A stretch of 10,650 nucleotides of DNA from an uncultured bacterium. Its GTDB lineage: Bacteria; Planctomycetota; UBA1135; GCA-002686595. The position numbers and the translations under genes are program-made. The notes under the pieces are model-generated. The model did not search any database. It was given only the letters and a program-made list of their open reading frames with translations, and had not been told where the DNA came from. Position 1 is the stretch's first letter, and each line of letters starts with the position of its first letter. Shown here piece by piece: positions 7,155 to 10,650 of this stretch. Location: positions 1 to 10,650 of the forward strand of contig CAJXRJ010000201.1 in assembly GCA_913058555.1 (NCBI GenBank), written 5' to 3'.

Positions 7155-7595
7155 ATGACCCTATCCATCCACCACGCCGTGGCGCTCGCGCTACTGCTCG
7201 CGCTCGCGGGCTTCTTTACGGGCCCATCGCACCGGGCGAAGCCCGCCGACTCTTACCCACCGAGCGCGGTCACTATCTCCTCGATCCACGACGTCACTCC
7301 GGCCATCGTTCGAATCGAGTTCACCACACCTTCCGAGTCCGTCTGGTACTGTCCGGGCGTACGTACCATGGAGGCCGCGGACGCCATCTACCTGGAGTTC
7401 GTTCGTGCCGGATACCGCGTTCGAGCCTCGTCCGATCCGGCTGCGAAACTCACGGTCACCCAGATGCCCCAGGAGACCGGAAAGAACAAGCAGCCTGGGA
7501 TCATTGTGCACCACAAGGGCAAGGCGATCTTCGTGCGCTCGGGGGAGTGCGCAGTGCAGGTCTACCCTCTGAAGATGGAAAGTAAGGGGCACTGA
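7155..7595 (+). CDS. Small exported protein of unknown function
   Basis: I do not recognise this 146-aa protein. Residues 7-21 form a strong hydrophobic stretch (AVALALLLALAGFF) after a short N-terminus, followed by a polar linker, so it is either secreted or anchored by one N-terminal helix. The rest, about 110 residues, contains alternating hydrophobic strands and just two cysteines (66 in WYCPG and 132 in GECAV), which could form a disulfide outside the cytoplasm. The ATG at 7155 is preceded by AAGG with about 6-nt spacing. It is, with ggt, one of only two genes on the plus strand, and it converges on the flavin oxidoreductase gene with about 80 bp between the stops. A 281-codon frame overlaps it in another register, but the signal peptide and ribosome site favour this reading. 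Confidence 0.65.
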   Translation: MTLSIHHAVALALLLALAGFFTGPSHRAKPADSYPPSAVTISSIHDVTPAIVRIEFTTPSESVWYCPGVRTMEAADAIYLEFVRAGYRVRASSDPAAKLTVTQMPQETGKNKQPGIIVHHKGKAIFVRSGECAVQVYPLKMESKGH

Positions 7596-7645
7596 TCGAG
7601 CCGCGACTCCTCGGCCACGTTGCGGCTCCGTCGTAAGGACACCGG

Positions 7646-7684
7646 GCCGCTAAGGGTGGAGGGCAACCGTCGGCCCTTAGCGGC
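7646..7684. terminator. Inverted repeat between convergent genes, possible bidirectional terminator
   Basis: GCCGCTAAGGG at 7646-7656 is the perfect reverse complement of CCCTTAGCGGC at 7674-7684, with a 17-nt loop. It sits about 50 bp after the small secreted-protein gene and includes the TAA stop (7677-7679) of the oxidoreductase read from the other strand, so it could serve both transcripts. No T-run follows on either strand. Confidence 0.55.
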
Positions 7685-8882
7685 GCGTCTCGCGGAGGGC
7701 CCAGGCGTACTCCCGGGCGATCGGTGGCGGGGTGTCGGACTCGAGTTCGACCCAGGCGCGGTGGGGCCAGTGTGGTTCGCGCAGGAGCTCGCGGCCCATG
7801 AGCACCAAGTCCGCGCGGCCGTCGGCGATGATCGCGTCGGCTTGGGCCGCCTCCGTGATGAGGCCCACGGCGCCCGTCGCGATGCCGGCGTCCTTGCGGA
7901 TCCCCTCCGCGAACGGAACCTGGTAATCGGGGCCCACGGGGATGTCTGCGTTGCGCGTGGCCCCGCCGGTCGAGCAGTCGATCAGGTCGACGCCCTCGTC
8001 TTTGATCAAGCGTGCGGCCTTCACCGAGTCTTCGAGGGTCCAGCCGCCCTCTACCCAGTCGGTGCAGGAGAAACGCACCAAGAGGGGGGCTTCCTCAGGC
8101 AGTACTGCGCGAACCGCGCGCACGCTCTCCAGCAGGAACCGTACGCGATTCTCGAATGGGCCGCCGTACTCGTCGGTTCGTTCGTTCATGAGCGGCGACA
8201 TGAAGCTGTGCCCCAGGTATCCGTGGGCGAAGTGGAGTTCGATCACGCGGAACCCGGCCTCAATGGATCGCTGTGCCGCCTCCGCGAAGGACCCCACGAT
8301 CCCGCGGATCTCAGGCACGCTGAGCTCGCGGGGGACGGGTCCCCCGGAGCGGTAGCGCTTCCCCGTTGGCCCCACAGGCACCCAGCCTCCGTCCTCGATC
8401 GGAACGTACTTGCCGCGCTCGGGGTGGAATGGCCGGTGCCGCGATCCTTTGAGCCCGGCGTGCGCCAGCTGAATGCCTGGGACCGCACCATGGGCAGTCA
8501 CGAAGTCCGTCACGCGGCGCAGCGCCGGGATGTGCTCGTCCTTCCAGATCCCGAGGCAGTTGGGTGTGATGCGCCCCTCCGGGACGATGCCCGTGGCCTC
8601 CGCGATCAGGAGACCGGCGCCGCCCACCGCGCGGGCCGCGTGATGCGCCAGGTGCCAGTCGTTCGCGAAGCCGTCTTCGCTGGAGTACTGGCACATCGGC
8701 GACATGGCAATCCGGTTGCGCAGTGTCACGCCGCGGATCTTGAGCGGGGAGAACAAGCCGGCCTCGCCCTCCCGGCGAACTCTTCGGGTCGCTGAACTCG
8801 GACGCTCGCCAGCGGCTGAGGTGCCTGTGGTTGCAGCGATACTCGCCGCTATCGCGGACTGAAAGAAGAGTCGTCTGTTCAT
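7677..8882 (-). CDS. Old Yellow Enzyme-family NAD(P)H:flavin oxidoreductase (YqjM/NamA type) with Tat-like signal
   Basis: This 401-aa protein is an FMN-dependent ene-reductase-type oxidoreductase that would reduce activated C=C bonds with NAD(P)H. The catalytic barrel starts near residue 42 and follows Bacillus YqjM closely: SPMCQYS with redox-tuning Cys64 and Tyr66, Gln138 in IQLAHAG, the substrate-binding pair His217 and His220 (ELHFAHGYL), SPLMNERTDEYGG, Arg270, DLIDCS, and the FMN phosphate-loop region ending GRELLREP. The unusual part is residues 1-40: MNRRLFFQS followed by an Ala-rich hydrophobic stretch and an AAG site, which looks like a twin-arginine export signal. Most members of this family are cytosolic and lack it; Tat export of a folded flavoprotein would be consistent. 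No internal Met offers a start without the signal before the barrel. A weak AGGA lies 10 nt before the ATG at 8882. Confidence 0.93.
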   Translation of the reverse strand: MNRRLFFQSAIAASIAATTGTSAAGERPSSATRRVRREGEAGLFSPLKIRGVTLRNRIAMSPMCQYSSEDGFANDWHLAHHAARAVGGAGLLIAEATGIVPEGRITPNCLGIWKDEHIPALRRVTDFVTAHGAVPGIQLAHAGLKGSRHRPFHPERGKYVPIEDGGWVPVGPTGKRYRSGGPVPRELSVPEIRGIVGSFAEAAQRSIEAGFRVIELHFAHGYLGHSFMSPLMNERTDEYGGPFENRVRFLLESVRAVRAVLPEEAPLLVRFSCTDWVEGGWTLEDSVKAARLIKDEGVDLIDCSTGGATRNADIPVGPDYQVPFAEGIRKDAGIATGAVGLITEAAQADAIIADGRADLVLMGRELLREPHWPHRAWVELESDTPPPIAREYAWALRETRR

Positions 8883-8905
8883 GGGGCTGGTGTCCTGATG
8901 GGCCC

Positions 8906-8932
8906 TCGCATGTGCGAAGGGGCGGCATTATC
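8906..8932 (-). promoter_or_regulatory. Possible -10 element and small palindrome before the oxidoreductase gene
   Basis: On the minus strand GATAAT (8927-8932) matches five of six bases of the sigma-70 -10 consensus, about 45 nt before the start codon. Between it and the gene is TCGCA-TG-TGCGA (8906-8917), a 5-bp inverted repeat that might be an operator. No clear -35 box is visible, so this is tentative. Confidence 0.25.
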
Positions 8933-9033
8933 TACGCAGGCGGACGAGGAGGTGGCGAAACCGCTGGAATAGGCCTCTGTGGTCGAGGTTGTCGCAGGCT
9001 GGGCGTTTCGCTGCGCGCGCCCCCGGGGCCTCG

Positions 9034-10440
9034 TCACTGCTCTCCCGCAGCCGGTGCCGCGCGTCGCGTGCGCTCCGCGCCAAGGCTCAGGGCGAGGCCG
9101 GCCATGACGATGGCGATCGGCGCCACGGTCAGGGAGAGGGCGGTCATCGTCCCGAGGGCGAGCGCCGAGAGCGCCGCGCTCACGCCGGCCCCCGCAGTGT
9201 CGCCCGCGCGGTACACGAAGGTGTCGATGAGGCTCTTCGCCTTGTACTTCTCGTCCCGGTCGAGGACGGTGAAGAGCGACTCCCGCGCCGGGCGCAGGAT
9301 GGCGTACTTGCCGGCCCGGAACACGGCCTGGATGATCGTGATGGCAGCCAGCATCCATGCCGCGGACCAGGCGCGGGCTTCGCCCATCGCCAGCATCCCG
9401 TAGCCCGCCAGAACGAGAACCGGTAGGAGCGCCAGGGTCCAGCCTACGCCAAGCCAGCGCATCAGTCGTGCGGTCACGAAAAGCTGCACGATGAGGGTCG
9501 CGAACTGCGTCCAGAAGTCGATGCTGGCGAAGGCTCCAACACGCCCGGACTCCGAATTCTCCGCGGCCAGCACCAGGGCGTTCTGGGTGAAGTAGAGGAA
9601 CGTCGCGAGGACGGCCAGGAGAGCGATGTAGGACGCGATGAAGAGCAGGTAGCGCGATCGGACGGCCAGCCGCATGCCGTCCATCGCCTCCCGCATGGCG
9701 CTGCGCCTCGGACTTTCCTCGGCCCCGGCGTCGAGTCGCGGCCGGATCCGACTCATGGCCACGGAGGCGGCGCCGGCCAGGGTCACGAAGCCCGCGGCCA
9801 CTAGCATCATCTGGGGCGGAGTGAGTTTGAGCCCGAGGTCGAAAAGGTCCTTCCCAAAGAGCTCGAACGGATAGCCGGACACCGCCCAGGCCGCAGCCGA
9901 TCCCAGGAGCGCTCCGAGGGTCCCGCCCACGGCGATGGTGGGAAACACACGCCGGGAATCCTCGGGTCCAAAGCAGTCCGCCATGAGCGACCAGAAGAGT
10001 CCCGTCATGAAGAGGTTCATGACGCTCAGCCACACGAAGAAGATGCGGCCCGACCAGACGCTCGCGGTATCGTCGCCCGCCCAGTGGCGCCATGCGGCGA
10101 ACCCGAGCAGCATCAGCACGACGGATCCGTACGCGATGGGCAGGAACACGCGCCGGTCGAAGCGTCCAACGAGCCAGGAGAACACGGGGTTCATGGCCAG
10201 CGACACGACCATCGTGGCGACGAACAGCGAGTAGAGCGTCGACATGCCCCGCTCGACCCCAAAGGCATCCCTCACCGGCCGGATGAAGAAGTAGCCGCAG
10301 AGGATGCAGAAGAACATGGCCGCGGCCAGCAACACTGCCCGGACCTCGCCCGGCTGCAGGTTGAAGAGCGACAGAAGCTTGCTACCCGCCTGCGGCGTCC
10401 GCTGCCCGGAGCTATCCGGAGGGTTCTGAGATGCATCCAC
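9034..10440 (-). CDS. ATP/ADP-antiporter-like (NTP/NDP exchanger family) MFS-type membrane carrier
   Basis: This 468-aa inner-membrane protein has about 12 predicted helices (around 33-53, 70-91, 98-117, 133-154, 166-189, 211-230, 264-284, 309-327, 335-352, 362-382, 411-430 and 435-454). Conserved-looking blocks (FFIRPVRDAFG at 51-61, FVWLSVMNLF and FWSLMAD near 135-155, GGTLGALLG, RPARESLFTVL at 383-393, YKAKSLIDTFVYRAGD near 399-414) match the branch of the ATP:ADP antiporter family found in free-living bacteria. In intracellular parasites the family swaps ATP for ADP; in free-living hosts the substrate is generally unproven, so nucleotide transport should not be assumed. RPVRD and RPARE sit in opposite halves, in keeping with an internally duplicated fold. 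It begins with GTG at 10440; the frame closes at the preceding gene's TGA, so this is the only sensible start. The gene is tightly coupled to the dehydrogenase ahead of it. Confidence 0.85.
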   Translation of the reverse strand: MDASQNPPDSSGQRTPQAGSKLLSLFNLQPGEVRAVLLAAAMFFCILCGYFFIRPVRDAFGVERGMSTLYSLFVATMVVSLAMNPVFSWLVGRFDRRVFLPIAYGSVVLMLLGFAAWRHWAGDDTASVWSGRIFFVWLSVMNLFMTGLFWSLMADCFGPEDSRRVFPTIAVGGTLGALLGSAAAWAVSGYPFELFGKDLFDLGLKLTPPQMMLVAAGFVTLAGAASVAMSRIRPRLDAGAEESPRRSAMREAMDGMRLAVRSRYLLFIASYIALLAVLATFLYFTQNALVLAAENSESGRVGAFASIDFWTQFATLIVQLFVTARLMRWLGVGWTLALLPVLVLAGYGMLAMGEARAWSAAWMLAAITIIQAVFRAGKYAILRPARESLFTVLDRDEKYKAKSLIDTFVYRAGDTAGAGVSAALSALALGTMTALSLTVAPIAIVMAGLALSLGAERTRRAAPAAGEQ

Positions 10441-10447
10441 AGATAGG

Positions 10448-10452
10448 CCTCA
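10448..10452 (-). promoter_or_regulatory. Ribosome binding site of the carrier gene, overlapping the upstream stop codon
   Basis: The minus strand reads TGAGG. The TGA is the stop of the dehydrogenase gene and GAGG (10448-10451) is the Shine-Dalgarno site, 7 nt before the GTG start at 10440. This arrangement suggests translational coupling. Confidence 0.7.
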
Positions 10453-10605
10453 GTAACCAGCGGCCTTGTCGACCACGTTGAGGAGCGGCTCGCCGGCGCC
10501 GAAGCGGCGGAGGTTGGCCTCGAGCAGGGCGTCCCACCGATCTCCCGTGAGCGAGGAACGGCTCGCCACGTGGGGGGTGATGACCACGTTGGGCATGTCC
10601 CACAG
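10450..10605 (-). CDS. D-2-hydroxyacid dehydrogenase, C-terminal 51 residues (5' end cut off)
   Basis: Read on the minus strand from the adapter junction, the frame gives 51 residues and stops at TGA (10450-10452). It begins LWDMPNVVITPHVAS and ends GEPLLNVVDKAAGY. The xPNVxxTPHxA segment is typical of NAD-dependent D-2-hydroxyacid dehydrogenases (glyoxylate, hydroxypyruvate and phosphoglycerate reductase relatives), where the His of TPH is the catalytic acid/base. The ending NLRRFGAGEPLLNVVDK is the usual family tail. The substrate cannot be told from this piece, and the nucleotide-binding domain lies outside the window. The carrier gene starts 9 bp after its stop, so the two probably share a transcript. 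The fragment is too short and lacks a start codon, so automatic gene callers may miss it. Confidence 0.88.
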   Translation of the reverse strand: MWDMPNVVITPHVASRSSLTGDRWDALLEANLRRFGAGEPLLNVVDKAAGY

Positions 10606-10650
10606 CTGTCTCTTATACACATCTCCGAGCCCACGAGACTAGGCATGATC
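10606..10650 (-). other. Nextera Read 2 adapter with i7 index (non-biological sequence)
   Basis: Bases 10606-10624 are the Tn5 mosaic end (CTGTCTCTTATACACATCT) and 10625-10639 the Read 2 overhang CCGAGCCCACGAGAC. Bases 10640-10647, TAGGCATG, match Nextera i7 index N706, followed by ATC, the start of the P7 arm. Translation from this end gives the artefact peptide SLVGSEMCIRDS, so any gene that starts here is false. Confidence 0.98.

Noticed and set aside
7620..8795. 391-codon open frame antisense to the flavin oxidoreductase
   Set aside because: Composition artefact of GC-rich DNA opposite a clearly recognised enzyme; no motifs of its own.
8879..10093. 404-codon minus-strand frame overlapping the membrane carrier
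   Set aside because: Out-of-register shadow rich in Arg, Pro and Gly; the overlapping carrier frame has 12 helices and family motifs.
10272..10646. Minus-strand open frame starting in the right adapter
   Set aside because: It contains SLVGSEMCIRDS, a known adapter translation; the dehydrogenase tail and the carrier are the real frames here.

Overview
The window looks like one piece of GC-rich bacterial DNA (about two-thirds G+C by eye) of about 10.57 kb (36-10605), flanked at both ends by untrimmed Illumina Nextera (Tn5 tagmentation) adapter. It is therefore a metagenomic or library-derived fragment, and the genes at both ends are cut by the adapters. The best clue to the organism is a large secreted FG-GAP/VCBS protein whose C-terminal module resembles one I recall from Planctomycetota of the Saltatorellus/Poly30 type. 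The ATP/ADP-antiporter-like carrier and the short dehydrogenase tail would fit such a host. The diaminopimelate epimerase looks more like alphaproteobacterial versions. The taxonomic call is an inference from remembered family features, not a search result.

Layout, left to right: (1) 36-550, the 3' end of a gamma-glutamyltransferase gene (+), converging on (2) dapF (566-1396, -), diaminopimelate epimerase. (3) 1554-3122 (-), a lipoprotein serine hydrolase of the class C beta-lactamase fold. (4) 3123-3776, a gene-poor gap with a 13-bp tandem repeat and a strong hairpin just beyond the next gene's stop. (5) 3777-6461 (-), an 894-aa exported protein with 14 regularly spaced calcium-loop repeats and a C-terminal module holding its only two cysteines. 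(6) 6462-7154, a gap of about 690 bp without a gene I can support. (7) 7155-7595 (+), a small exported protein of unknown function, converging on (8) 7677-8882 (-), an Old Yellow Enzyme-family flavin oxidoreductase that unusually carries a Tat-like signal. A perfect 11-bp inverted repeat lies between these two stops. (9) 9034-10440 (-), a 12-helix ATP/ADP-antiporter-like carrier, starting with GTG 9 bp after the stop of (10) a D-2-hydroxyacid dehydrogenase (10450-10605, -), of which only the last 51 residues are present.

Five of the eight genes encode, or probably encode, exported or membrane proteins: the lipoprotein hydrolase, the FG-GAP protein, the small secreted protein, the Tat-type flavoprotein and the carrier. 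GGT is also usually periplasmic. Gamma-glutamyltransferase, the epimerase and the penicillin-binding-like hydrolase share a loose peptide/cell-wall theme, but they do not form an obvious operon. The only tight coupling is dehydrogenase to carrier. I see no CRISPR array, rRNA, tRNA, insertion sequence, prophage or clear defence system. The most interesting points are the exported Old Yellow Enzyme, the two-propeller FG-GAP protein with its terminal module, and the adapter-bounded ends, which generate false genes.
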